NCBI RefSeq assembly: GCF_003416895.1
Contig: NZ_QVIO01000005.1
Location: forward strand, 310,001-374,000
From: Duganella sp. BJB476
GTDB taxonomy: Bacteria > Pseudomonadota > Gammaproteobacteria > Burkholderiales > Burkholderiaceae_D
DNA length: 64,000 nt
Direction: 5' to 3'
The notes below the pieces were generated by a model that was not told the origin of the DNA, did not search any database, and saw only the letters and a list, made by a program, of their open reading frames with translations. How positions within the stretch are numbered: the first letter of the stretch is position 1; each line of letters opens with the position of its first letter. This document shows positions 49,623-57,804 of this stretch, one piece after another. Position numbers and translations under genes: made by a program.

Positions 49623-50733
49623 TCAGCTTCATGTCGAACGCGCGTTCGGCCAGCCACACTGCTGCCACCAGCGCGATCGCCGCCGAACCACCGCTGAGCA
49701 AACGACGATAGAACCAGGTGCCGCGCAATGCGAACGCCAACGGCAGGAAGGCGGCGACGATGCACAACTGGCCGATCTCCACGCCCAGGTTGAAGCCGAA
49801 TAAACTGGTCAGCAACGCGCCCTGCGGCAGGCCAAGGTCGATCAGCACGCTGGCGAAGCCGAAGCCGTGGATCAGTCCAAACCCGAACGCCGCCACCGGC
49901 CGCCGGCTGCGGAATAGCGGATAGATGTTGTTCAACGCCGCCAGCACCACCGACGCCGCGATCGCCGATTCCACCCAGCGCGATGGCAGCGATATCAGCG
50001 ACAGGCTGGCCAGCGTCAACGTCAGCGAGTGCGCCAGCGTGAAGGCCGTCACCACTTTCAGCACGTCGATGAAGGACTCGCGCAGGCTGGCCGACGGCGT
50101 GCCGCGCGCACCGAGCATCACCGCCGGCAGCAGCAGCGACAGCAGGAACAGGATATGGTCGTAGCCTATCCAGATATGCCACACGCCGTCCTTCACGTAG
50201 GCGGCGAATTGCTGCCAGTGGTCCGGCGACGCCAGCGACAAGGTCTGGCGCGCGTGCGATGGATCGAAAATCTCGGTGGATGTCGCGCCGTCGTGCGTCA
50301 AGCGCAGCAAGCCTTTGTGCTGCGGATCGAGATCGGCGAACAGCTGGTAGTTGATGGTCAGCGCCGTTACCGGGCCGGGGCAGGCGGCGCGAAAGCGCAG
50401 CACACTGTAGGCGCCGTCGGTGTGGTCGTCGACCAGCTGCTGGTTGGTATCGATGCGGCAGGCGCCTTTGTCGGTGGCGATGCCCAAGCGCTCCAGCGCA
50501 TATGCCGCTATCGCCGCATGCCGCGTGCGGACCTCGTCCCACGTCAGCTTGCCGTCGCCGTCCTGATCGAGACCGATGGCAAAATCCAGGTCGCGCAGCG
50601 CAATGTCCCACTGGCCGGTGACGCGCTCACCCTGCACCTCCAGCGACAGATAGCTGTCGCTGGGCTTGTGCGCATAGGCCGGCAACGCCGCGCCGCACAG
50701 CAGTGCAAAAAATAGCATCAGGCGTTTCATCAT
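49606..50733 (-). CDS. HupE/UreJ-family membrane protein with EF-hand
   Basis: The 375-residue protein has a signal peptide ending PAYAHKPSD, a periplasmic domain with an EF-hand-like loop (GLDQDGDGKLTWDEV), and a C-terminal block of about six helices (WHIWIGYDHILFLLSLLLPA then HSLTLTLASLSLI, FGFGLIHGFGFASVL). This is the HupE/UreJ_2 group, related to Ni/Co permeases by the histidine-rich helices. It is the last of five genes in an operon that starts with a TonB receptor. Substrate unknown; a metal is the natural guess. Confidence 0.82.
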   Translation of the reverse strand: MMKRLMLFFALLCGAALPAYAHKPSDSYLSLEVQGERVTGQWDIALRDLDFAIGLDQDGDGKLTWDEVRTRHAAIAAYALERLGIATDKGACRIDTNQQLVDDHTDGAYSVLRFRAACPGPVTALTINYQLFADLDPQHKGLLRLTHDGATSTEIFDPSHARQTLSLASPDHWQQFAAYVKDGVWHIWIGYDHILFLLSLLLPAVMLGARGTPSASLRESFIDVLKVVTAFTLAHSLTLTLASLSLISLPSRWVESAIAASVVLAALNNIYPLFRSRRPVAAFGFGLIHGFGFASVLIDLGLPQGALLTSLFGFNLGVEIGQLCIVAAFLPLAFALRGTWFYRRLLSGGSAAIALVAAVWLAERAFDMKLITPIG

Positions 50734-51905
50734 GTCCCCGCTTGCAGTTGGCGGATCAGGCGCGATGCGGCCACGTCCTCGGTGTGATTCAGCGTGACCC
50801 AGTCCAGCACTGGCCTGGCGGCGTTGGCGTCGCGCGCCTGCACTGCGGATTCCAGATAGATGCGGATGTCGGCCGCTTCCTTTTGCACAGCCCAGTTCTT
50901 GCGCGCCAGCGTTAGCGCGGTGGCCGGATCGTGGCGCAGCATCAGTTCGAAGCGCGCCTGTTCGCGCTGGTGTACGGTGTCACCGCGTTGGGCGGCGGCG
51001 TCGAAGCGGGCCGCCAGTTCCTTCACATCTGCGGCCAAGGCCACGCGCGCGTCGCCACGCTGCTGCAACGCCAGTGCGCGACGCAGCAGCAACGCGTCGA
51101 TGCGGGTCTGGTCCTTCAGCAGCGCGGCGACTTCGTTCGCGCGCCGCTGCTCCAGCAGAAAATCGGCATAGGCGCCCAGCAGGTAGCTGTCGCGCGGGCT
51201 CAGTGCCAGCGCACGTTTGTAGCGCGCCTCGGCGATGTTCGCCGCACCGCGCCGTTGCGCCATCTCCGCCAGCAACGTCAAGGCCCATACCTGAAGCTCG
51301 GCTGGCGCGTTGCTGCTGCGTTCCAGCGTCAGGTCCAGCAGCTGTTCGCTTTTAACGGAACGCCCGGTCGCCGCGCCGACGTTGGCGATGCAGGTGATGG
51401 TGATCAGTTCTATCGACATCGCCGACAGGTGGGCGCAGCTGGCGGTGGCGCTGGCATAGTCGCCTTGCACGGTTTGCACGGTGGCCTGCGTCAGCCACGC
51501 CTGCGCGTTGGCCGGATCGGCCGCCAGCACGGCCTTCAGATCGTCCATCGCCGGCTTGAACTGGTGGGTACTTTGCAGCAGCGTGGCGCGCAGCAGGCGC
51601 ACCGGCGGCGGCGGCGACGACAGCCACCACCACGGCGCCAGGGCCGCCTGCGCGTAGCCCAGATAGCGCGGATCGGTTTCGCTGCGGGCCAGGCCGATGT
51701 AGCGCGTGGCAAGGCCGGTGGCCAATGCCATATCGTTGGGGCGCGCATTCAATTCGCTGCGCATGCGGCGCAGTTCCTGTTGCGCCGGATCGCCACGGCG
51801 CGGCAACGTCTCGATGACCTGCTGCCCGCTGGCGGGTATGTATGGCGCCGCCTGCGCCGCAGCGGCAAAGCACGACAACAGCAGCGCAAATAATGGTTTC
51901 TTCAT
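50730..51905 (-). CDS. Periplasmic tetratricopeptide-like protein
   Basis: The 391-residue protein has a signal peptide (PLFALLLSCFAAAAQAAP) and helical repeats with TPR spacing, for example AMDDLKAVLAADPANAQAWL and IAEARYKRALALSPRDSYLL. These make protein-protein scaffolds. It overlaps the HupE/UreJ-like gene start by four bases. The ATG at 51905 follows GAGG. It belongs to the receptor operon. Confidence 0.75.
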   Translation of the reverse strand: MKKPLFALLLSCFAAAAQAAPYIPASGQQVIETLPRRGDPAQQELRRMRSELNARPNDMALATGLATRYIGLARSETDPRYLGYAQAALAPWWWLSSPPPPVRLLRATLLQSTHQFKPAMDDLKAVLAADPANAQAWLTQATVQTVQGDYASATASCAHLSAMSIELITITCIANVGAATGRSVKSEQLLDLTLERSSNAPAELQVWALTLLAEMAQRRGAANIAEARYKRALALSPRDSYLLGAYADFLLEQRRANEVAALLKDQTRIDALLLRRALALQQRGDARVALAADVKELAARFDAAAQRGDTVHQREQARFELMLRHDPATALTLARKNWAVQKEAADIRIYLESAVQARDANAARPVLDWVTLNHTEDVAASRLIRQLQAGT

Positions 51906-51925
51906 GATGACCTCAAAACGGCGGA

Positions 51926-51954
51926 AAGGGCGCACGAAAATTGCGTACGCCCTT
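51926..51954 (-). other. Hairpin inside the receptor operon
   Basis: AAGGGCGcACG and CGTaCGCCCTT form a stem with one mismatch in the gap between the small lipoprotein and the tetratricopeptide gene. There is no T-run. It may set the relative amounts of upstream and downstream gene products. Confidence 0.4.
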
Positions 51955-51966
51955 GTAGCGCATGGC

Positions 51967-52206
51967 TTACTTGTATGCGACCGGTTCCGTATCCTCCGGC
52001 GCGGTGGCGACGATGCTGTCTGTCGCTATCGGCTCGGAGGAGGTTTCGCTGCCATCGCCGATGATGGCCAGTACCGCCGTGTAGAACGCGTCGAGCGTCA
52101 CCACCGGCGGCGGTGGCGGCGGCGTGACCGGCGTGTGGTCTTCATAGTGGGTGCTGCCCCCGCATGCGCTGAGCACCAGCAGCGCAATCAGGCCAAGGTA
52201 CTTCAT
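51967..52206 (-). CDS. Small lipoprotein
   Basis: The 79-residue protein has a lipoprotein signal (YLGLIALLVLSACGGS) with a clear lipobox, a run of prolines (PVTPPPPPPVV), and a short acidic tail. GGAG lies about 8 bases before the ATG at 52206. The ATG overlaps the DUF4331 stop by four bases, so it is translated with it. I recognise no family. Confidence 0.75.
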   Translation of the reverse strand: MKYLGLIALLVLSACGGSTHYEDHTPVTPPPPPPVVTLDAFYTAVLAIIGDGSETSSEPIATDSIVATAPEDTEPVAYK

Positions 52207-53729
52207 GGCGCGCTCCGGTTGGATGGCACGCCCGAGGTTTGCGGCGAACCGGCGATCGGCGTCTTCAGGTAGGGGAAGGCGGCGGTGAAGAAGCTGTCGT
52301 CCAGGTAGGCGCCGTCGGTGAAGTGCAGGCCGCCGGCCGGTGCGTCGGTGGGCGCGCAGCCCAGGTTCAGCGTGCACAGTTTGCCCATCACCACGCGCAG
52401 CGCGATGTCGACCACGTCGTCGCCGGGACGGCGGCCGTTGGGGAAGCCGGCATTGTCGCCGCCGATCACGCCCAGGCGGTTCTGCGCGCCCATCGCGACG
52501 GCGGGCGTCGAGGTGTTCAGGCGCAGCATCTCCGAAGCGACCACGGTGGCCGGCTGGTTCAGGCCCTTGACGCCGGTGAGGAAGGCCGCCACCAGGTCGT
52601 TGCGCGGGAAATTGGTCGGCGCCTTGGCGCCGGCGCTGCCGTACAGGATTTCGATCAATGCTGGCAGCGTTGGATTGGTGACGTAGGTCGCGAACTGCGC
52701 GTCGCCGGAAGGCTTGCTGCTGTTGAAGGTGTCCTTGTCCTTCAGGCCGATGACGACTTCATTCACCAGCGGCATGCCGAGGCGCGATACCTGGGTCCAG
52801 GCGCCGCCCTCCTTCGACGGTGCGCTGGAATTCGGCGTCGGATTGAGCAGGCGCGCCTGGCGCACGCTGGCGGTGGTCCAGCCGCCGATCACGGGATCGC
52901 TGCTGCCGGCGGCGGTCAGGCAGGAGGCGGCCACTTCAAGTTCGATCGAGGTCACGTTCTTGTCGGCCAGGTCGTCCCTGGCGGCCTTCTCGGCGTTGGC
53001 GCTGAACTCGGTGGCCGGGGCCTTGATGTTCACCAGGTCGAAGGTCTCGCCGAGGTTGACCACGAACGGGTCCTTGCGCTGGCCGACGAACATGCGCGCC
53101 GGCGTGCTGCAGCCGGGGATGTTGACGTTGTACATGTGGGCGGCGGCATAGGCCGCATAGTTCGGTATCGACTTGTTGCCGATGTTATCGAGCGGCTTGT
53201 CGAAGGTGCTGGTGCCGTCGGCCGCGTTGGTCACGGCGGCCTTGGTGCCGGTGCGGCGGTCGCCGCGCACCACGTTGACGGTGTAGGTCTCGCGCACATT
53301 GGCGCCGGGCGCGTTGGGGCCGGCGATGGCGCCGCCGTTGATCACCAGCGGGATCGACACCTGCTTGCCGCCGACGGTGAGCTTGGTGTCCTTGTTGGCG
53401 TTGCTGAAGCGGAACTGGAAGGTCAGGTCTTCCTTGGCGTCGCCGTTGTTGTCGATGTGGATCTCGTACAGCGCGTTCGGGTCCATGGCGAAGTAGTTCG
53501 GGCCGCCGTAGGCATCCTGCAGCGGGATGTAGTTGGCGATCAGGGTGATGAAGTTGGCGCGGCCGCTTTCATAGCTGCGGAAAATGTAGAAGTCGGTGCC
53601 GTCGACTTTGGGACTCTGCGCGACGAACGGTGCCTCGCGGTGGCTGGATGCCATGGCCGCTGGTGCGAATGCGCTTGCCACTGCGCCGATGACGGCCGCG
53701 CGCATCGCGTGTTTGACGATAGTTTGCAT
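52203..53729 (-). CDS. Secreted DUF4331 domain protein
   Basis: The 508-residue protein has a signal peptide and then SSHREAPFVAQSPKVDGTDF, the DUF4331 signature, followed by RSYESGRANFITLIANYIPL. A calcium-loop-like IDNNGDAKEDLTFQF lies near residue 92, and the family's C-terminus is present. The function is unknown. It has its own promoter candidate at 53775-53806, of the same type as that of the TonB receptor upstream. Confidence 0.88.
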   Translation of the reverse strand: MQTIVKHAMRAAVIGAVASAFAPAAMASSHREAPFVAQSPKVDGTDFYIFRSYESGRANFITLIANYIPLQDAYGGPNYFAMDPNALYEIHIDNNGDAKEDLTFQFRFSNANKDTKLTVGGKQVSIPLVINGGAIAGPNAPGANVRETYTVNVVRGDRRTGTKAAVTNAADGTSTFDKPLDNIGNKSIPNYAAYAAAHMYNVNIPGCSTPARMFVGQRKDPFVVNLGETFDLVNIKAPATEFSANAEKAARDDLADKNVTSIELEVAASCLTAAGSSDPVIGGWTTASVRQARLLNPTPNSSAPSKEGGAWTQVSRLGMPLVNEVVIGLKDKDTFNSSKPSGDAQFATYVTNPTLPALIEILYGSAGAKAPTNFPRNDLVAAFLTGVKGLNQPATVVASEMLRLNTSTPAVAMGAQNRLGVIGGDNAGFPNGRRPGDDVVDIALRVVMGKLCTLNLGCAPTDAPAGGLHFTDGAYLDDSFFTAAFPYLKTPIAGSPQTSGVPSNRSAP

Positions 53730-53774
53730 TTCGTTTTCTCCCCTATAGGTTGATCTGCCAGGTACTGCGTCTTG

Positions 53775-53806
53775 ATATACGGTGCTGGCCGCGCGCCGGA
53801 TTCAAA
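53775..53806 (-). promoter_or_regulatory. Predicted ECF sigma promoter of the DUF4331 gene
   Basis: On the minus strand TTTGAATCCG (53806-53797), 15 bases, then CGTATAT (53781-53775). The -35-like block is identical to the one before the TonB receptor, with the same spacer and nearly the same -10 block. A start point near 53768 gives a leader of about 40 bases. Confidence 0.7.
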
Positions 53807-53824
53807 TTAGATAAGATTTATCGC

Positions 53825-55843
53825 TTAAAAATTCCTGCTCAATGTCAGTCGCAGCGTGCGCGGTTCGACCGGATGGACGTGCACGCCGTTGACGCCCTGC
53901 GCCGGCTCGCCCGGCAAGCGCGACGCGTAGTAGTAATCGATGTCGCTGGCGCGGCGGTTGAACAGGTTGAAGCCGTCCAGCGTCAGCCTGGTCTTGCGGT
54001 CCAGCTGGTAGCTGATGCGGCCGTAGGCCAGCGTGGCGGCGGCGGAGCGCACGCTGTTGTCCTCGATCAGCGGACGCGGACCGAAGTAGCGCAGTTCGAA
54101 GCCGCCGGACCAGCGGCCGATATCCTTGACCGTCACGCCGAACGAGGCCACCTTGTCCAACGCCTCCGGCACGTAGTTGCCGGCCGGGTCGTTGCGGCGA
54201 TAGCGGGCGCGCGAGGCCGACAAGTCGAGATCGAACAACAGCCACGGCGCGGCGATGTAGTGGTTGCTCCACTCGATGCCGCGGCGGCGGCTGGGGCGGC
54301 TCGCCTCGGTGTCGCCGCTGTCGCCGGCGAACACCAGTTCGGAATCGATATCGAGGGTCCATAGCGACAACGAACTTTGCAGGCCGGGCAGCCATTCGCT
54401 GCGCACCCCCAGCTCGGCGCCGCGCGTGCCCACCAGCGGCGTGGCCGGATCGGCGGCCTTGAGCACGCCGCGCGCGTCGTTGCTGTGGAAGCCGGCGCCG
54501 TAGTTGACGAAGTACTCGGTCTGGTTCCACGGGCCGAAGATTAGCGACAGCTTGGGCGAGGCCTTGTGCGCTTCGGCGCCGCCGCCGTTGACGTTGAAAC
54601 GGTAGGCGTCATAGCGCAGCCCCGCGATGCTGCGCAAGGCCGGCGACCAGTAGCTGGTGTTTTCCCAATACAGGCCGGCGCTGGTTTCGTTGACGCGGTC
54701 TTCGCTGACGGTGGCGATGCGCCGGCGCGCGACCGTGTGGTACAAGCCGAGCGGCGCGATGTGGTCGTAGCGCGTCTGCACGCCGAATTTGTTGCGCATG
54801 TCCACACCGGCAAGCTGGCTGACCCACGTCTGGCTCGCATTGATGCCGGCCATCGTGCGGCGCTCGCTTTGCTGGAACTGGTCGCCGTTGACCGGGTCGT
54901 TGAGCAGGTAGGTGAAGTCGCTGTACAGGTCCAGGCTGGAGCGCACCACATAGGCTGAAGCTTCGGTGATGCTGCCCTCGCGGCGCTGGTGCATAGCCCA
55001 CGCAAGACTGGTGCGCGAGGTGTCGCCGCCGTCGCTCGGATCGGCGCTGCCGTAGCGGTCCAGGCGGCCGTCGTCCAGCGCGCGCTGCGGCAGCTGGTCG
55101 GTGGCGTTCCAGCGGTTGCGGTAGGCCATGGCGGTGATGCTGTAGCCGTCCTGCGCGTCGCCGCGCGTGTAGCGCAGTGTGCCGCTGGTTTTGCGCACCT
55201 GTTCCGGCGTCTGCCACGGGCCGTTGTTGCGGCTCAGTTCCAGGCCGTACAGCAGCGTGCCGCCGGCCGCCGCGAACGAGTCGGCCAGCACGCCGCGCTG
55301 GTAGCCGTAGCTGCCCAGCGTCAGGCTGGCGGAACCTTGCGCCAGGCGGTCGGCGAGCCGGATGTGGGCGGCCCCGGCCGATGAGAAATCACCCTCGTCG
55401 GCGAAGTAGCTGCCCTTTTTGTAGTCGATGCGCTGCACCAGCTCCGGGATCAGGAAGTTCAGGTCCGAGTAGCCCTGGCCGTGGGCGTTGCTGCGCATAT
55501 TGACCGGCATGGCGTCGACGTAGGTGGCGAAGTCGGTGCCGTGGTCGAGGTTGAAGCCGCGCAGGAAGTACTGGTTGGCCTTGCCGTCGCCGCTGTGCTG
55601 GGTGACGATCATGCCGGGCACGAATTCCAGCAGCTCGCCGGTGCGCAGCGCCGGGCGGCTGGCGATCAGGCTGGACGTGACCGTGCCCTGGCTGGCCGCG
55701 TCCGAGGTGCCGACCGCGTTGTCGTAGTGCGCCAGCACGATCACGCGTGCGGCCGGCGCGCCGTCTTCGGTGGCGCCGGCGCCGGCCGCGCAGGCTGCGG
55801 CGGCCAGTCCGGCGATACCGTTCTTGATCACGCTCTTGCTCAC
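53825..55843 (-). CDS. TonB-dependent receptor of the DUF4331 cluster
   Basis: The 672-residue receptor has a short signal peptide, a plug with GELLEFVPGMIVTQHSGDGK, QYFLRGFNLDHGTDFATYVD and MPVNMRSNAHGQGYSDLNFL, and a barrel ending LRLTLSRNF. There is no N-terminal signalling extension of the FecA type, so the sigma factor next door is not controlled through the receptor's own STN domain. The GTG at 55843 follows GGGAG by 8 bases. It has a promoter of the proposed ECF type. Ligand unknown; the locus suggests a metal complex. Confidence 0.92.
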   Translation of the reverse strand: MSKSVIKNGIAGLAAAACAAGAGATEDGAPAARVIVLAHYDNAVGTSDAASQGTVTSSLIASRPALRTGELLEFVPGMIVTQHSGDGKANQYFLRGFNLDHGTDFATYVDAMPVNMRSNAHGQGYSDLNFLIPELVQRIDYKKGSYFADEGDFSSAGAAHIRLADRLAQGSASLTLGSYGYQRGVLADSFAAAGGTLLYGLELSRNNGPWQTPEQVRKTSGTLRYTRGDAQDGYSITAMAYRNRWNATDQLPQRALDDGRLDRYGSADPSDGGDTSRTSLAWAMHQRREGSITEASAYVVRSSLDLYSDFTYLLNDPVNGDQFQQSERRTMAGINASQTWVSQLAGVDMRNKFGVQTRYDHIAPLGLYHTVARRRIATVSEDRVNETSAGLYWENTSYWSPALRSIAGLRYDAYRFNVNGGGAEAHKASPKLSLIFGPWNQTEYFVNYGAGFHSNDARGVLKAADPATPLVGTRGAELGVRSEWLPGLQSSLSLWTLDIDSELVFAGDSGDTEASRPSRRRGIEWSNHYIAAPWLLFDLDLSASRARYRRNDPAGNYVPEALDKVASFGVTVKDIGRWSGGFELRYFGPRPLIEDNSVRSAAATLAYGRISYQLDRKTRLTLDGFNLFNRRASDIDYYYASRLPGEPAQGVNGVHVHPVEPRTLRLTLSRNF

Positions 55844-55876
55844 AATTCTGCTCCCGCGTTGCCTTTTCGATGAGCC

Positions 55877-55909
55877 ATGTACGCAGCGGCGTGGCGGTCG
55901 GATTCAAAA
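55877..55909 (-). promoter_or_regulatory. Predicted ECF sigma promoter of the TonB receptor gene
   Basis: On the minus strand TTTTGAATCCG (55909-55899), 15 bases, then CGTACAT (55883-55877). It lies about 35 bases upstream of the receptor GTG and divergent to the ECF sigma gene. Confidence 0.7.
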
Positions 55910-55988
55910 TAAATATGTGGTCGCGCGCATGCGCGATATGGTATTTTTCTCACGCTTGCTACTTTTCCCCACTTCCCGAAGGCCCGCA

Positions 55989-56576
55989 GTGTCAGACGCG
56001 AATACTCTCGATCCCCAGCAGCTGCGCATCTGGCTGCAAGGCGCGGCCAAGCGCGACGCGGTCGCCTTTCGTTCGCTCTACGATGCGACTTCGGCGAAAC
56101 TGTTTGGCTTCGCGCTGCGTATATTGATCAAGCGCGAACTGGCCGAAGAGGTGCTGCAAGAAAGTTTCGTCGCGATCTGGAACAACGCCGGCACCTATCA
56201 AAGCCATTTGGCCGCACCCATGACCTGGATGACGACCATCGTCCGCAACAAGGCTTTCGATCTGTTACGCCGCAGCGATGTGACCACCGAAATCGACGGC
56301 GAACAGTTTGACAGCGAGGTTATCAATGCACTGCACGATCCCGGAGCCACGCCCATCGAGGCGCTGGAAATGAGCCGCGACGCCAAGGCGCTGGCCTACT
56401 GCATGTCGGCGCTGGAAGGGCTGCACCGGCAGGTGCTGGGCCTGGCTTTTTTCCATGACCTGTCGCACAGCGAAGTGGCGCAGCAGATGGCGCTGCCGAT
56501 CGGCACCGTCAAGACCTGGATACGCCGCAGCCTCGACAAGTTGAAGACTTGCCTGGCCAAGGGAGAGCGCGCATGA
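55989..56576 (+). CDS. ECF-type RNA polymerase sigma factor
   Basis: The 195-residue protein has region 2 (LQESFVAIWNNAGTYQSHLA then PMTWMTTIVRNKAFDLLRRS) and region 4 (LEGLHRQVLGLAFFHDLSHS then MALPIGTVKTWIRRSLDKLK). I chose the GTG at 55989, which follows GAAGG and starts MSDANTLDPQ; earlier starts lie in the promoter gap. It overlaps an RskA-type anti-sigma gene by four bases and is divergent to the TonB receptor cluster, whose two promoters it probably reads. Confidence 0.92.
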   Translation: MSDANTLDPQQLRIWLQGAAKRDAVAFRSLYDATSAKLFGFALRILIKRELAEEVLQESFVAIWNNAGTYQSHLAAPMTWMTTIVRNKAFDLLRRSDVTTEIDGEQFDSEVINALHDPGATPIEALEMSRDAKALAYCMSALEGLHRQVLGLAFFHDLSHSEVAQQMALPIGTVKTWIRRSLDKLKTCLAKGERA

Positions 56577-57277
56577 ACCTCCGCGACAACGCTGCGCTGC
56601 GCGACAAGCTGGCGGCGGAATACGTGCTGGGCACGCTCAAGGGCGGCGCGCGCCGCCGCTTCGAAGGCCATCTGCATAACGATGCCGCGCTGCGCCGCAT
56701 CGTCGTCGAATGGCAGGACCGGCTGGTGCCGCTGGCCGAGTTCTCCAGCGCGCAGCAGCCGCGCAAGCAGGTGTGGCTAGGCATCGAGCGCCGCCTGAAC
56801 CTGCCGCGCGCATATGCGGCGTGGCAGTTCTGGCGCAACGATTCGCTGACGTTCTGGCGTTCGCTGGGCGTGGTGTCGACCGCCGTGGCGGCCTTGCTGG
56901 TGGTGACGATCAGCGTGCGCACGCTGCAGGCGCCGCAGCTCGACTACGTGGCCACGCTGACCGACGACAAGGCGCAGACCGCGCTGCTGCTGACCGGCGA
57001 CAGCCGCCATCAGGCGATGACGGTGCGGGTGGTCGGCGCGGCGGCGGTGCCGGGCGACAAATCGCTGGAACTGTGGGCGGTGCCGAAGTCGGGCCATCCG
57101 CGTTCGCTGGGTTTGCTGAGCGAGCGTGGCGAGGTCAAGCTGGCGATGACCAGCAAGGCCATCGGCGACGACGTGGCGCTGCTGGCGGTCACGCTGGAAC
57201 CGAAGGGTGGCTCGCCGGATCCGAACGGGCCGACTGGACCGATTCTGTACAAGGGTAACTGGGTCCGGGTGATGTAA
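56573..57277 (+). CDS. RskA-type anti-sigma factor
   Basis: The 234-residue protein has an N-terminal anti-sigma region (AAEYVLGTLKGGARRRFEGH), one transmembrane helix (LGVVSTAVAALLVVTISV) near residue 100, and a periplasmic RskA domain with SLELWAVPKSGHPRSLGLL. The cysteine-type zinc motif is absent. It holds the sigma factor at the membrane until a periplasmic signal removes it. Its start overlaps the sigma stop by four bases. Confidence 0.92.
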   Translation: MNLRDNAALRDKLAAEYVLGTLKGGARRRFEGHLHNDAALRRIVVEWQDRLVPLAEFSSAQQPRKQVWLGIERRLNLPRAYAAWQFWRNDSLTFWRSLGVVSTAVAALLVVTISVRTLQAPQLDYVATLTDDKAQTALLLTGDSRHQAMTVRVVGAAAVPGDKSLELWAVPKSGHPRSLGLLSERGEVKLAMTSKAIGDDVALLAVTLEPKGGSPDPNGPTGPILYKGNWVRVM

Positions 57278-57335
57278 GGGGAAAGTTGCTATCATCGCGG
57301 ATGTCGGGCGCAAGCCCCATTCGCGAAAGGCAGTC

Positions 57336-57758
57336 ATGGACGCCAGCAAGTTCAACCCGGAATACTTCAACCAGTTCGGCAAGGGGACGTTGCCCGACCT
57401 CCTGGGCATCGTCATCACCGGCGTGCGCGAAGGCGAGATCGTCGCCGAGTTCGCCGTCACGCCGCAGCACCTGGCGCCGAACGGCTTCCTGCACGCGGGC
57501 AGCGTGGTGACGTTGGCCGACACCGCTTGCGGCTACGCCTGTTTCTCGCACCTGCCGGAAGGCGCGCACAGTTTCACCACCATCGAGTTGAAGTCGAATC
57601 ACCTGGGCACGGCGCGCGACGGCGTCGTCGAGGCGACCGCGAAGGTGGTGCATCTGGGCCGCACCACGCAGGTGTGGGACGCCATCGTCAGCAACAAGGC
57701 TACTGGTAAGACGATAGCGTTGTTCCGCTGCACACAGATGGTTCTGTACCCGAAATAA
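57336..57758 (+). CDS. PaaI-type hotdog thioesterase
   Basis: The 140-residue protein has the hotdog-fold motif NGFLHAGSVVTLADTACGYA near residue 48 and IELKSNHLGTARDGVVEATA, typical of PaaI/YbgC-like acyl-CoA thioesterases. It cleaves acyl-CoA or aryl-CoA; the acyl group is unknown. It is 58 bases after the anti-sigma gene and 46 before the globin fusion, so it may be part of the same unit. Confidence 0.9.
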   Translation: MDASKFNPEYFNQFGKGTLPDLLGIVITGVREGEIVAEFAVTPQHLAPNGFLHAGSVVTLADTACGYACFSHLPEGAHSFTTIELKSNHLGTARDGVVEATAKVVHLGRTTQVWDAIVSNKATGKTIALFRCTQMVLYPK

Positions 57759-57804
57759 CTGCTAAATTGGCGTTGGACACACATCCCACGCGTAAGGACC
57801 CGAG

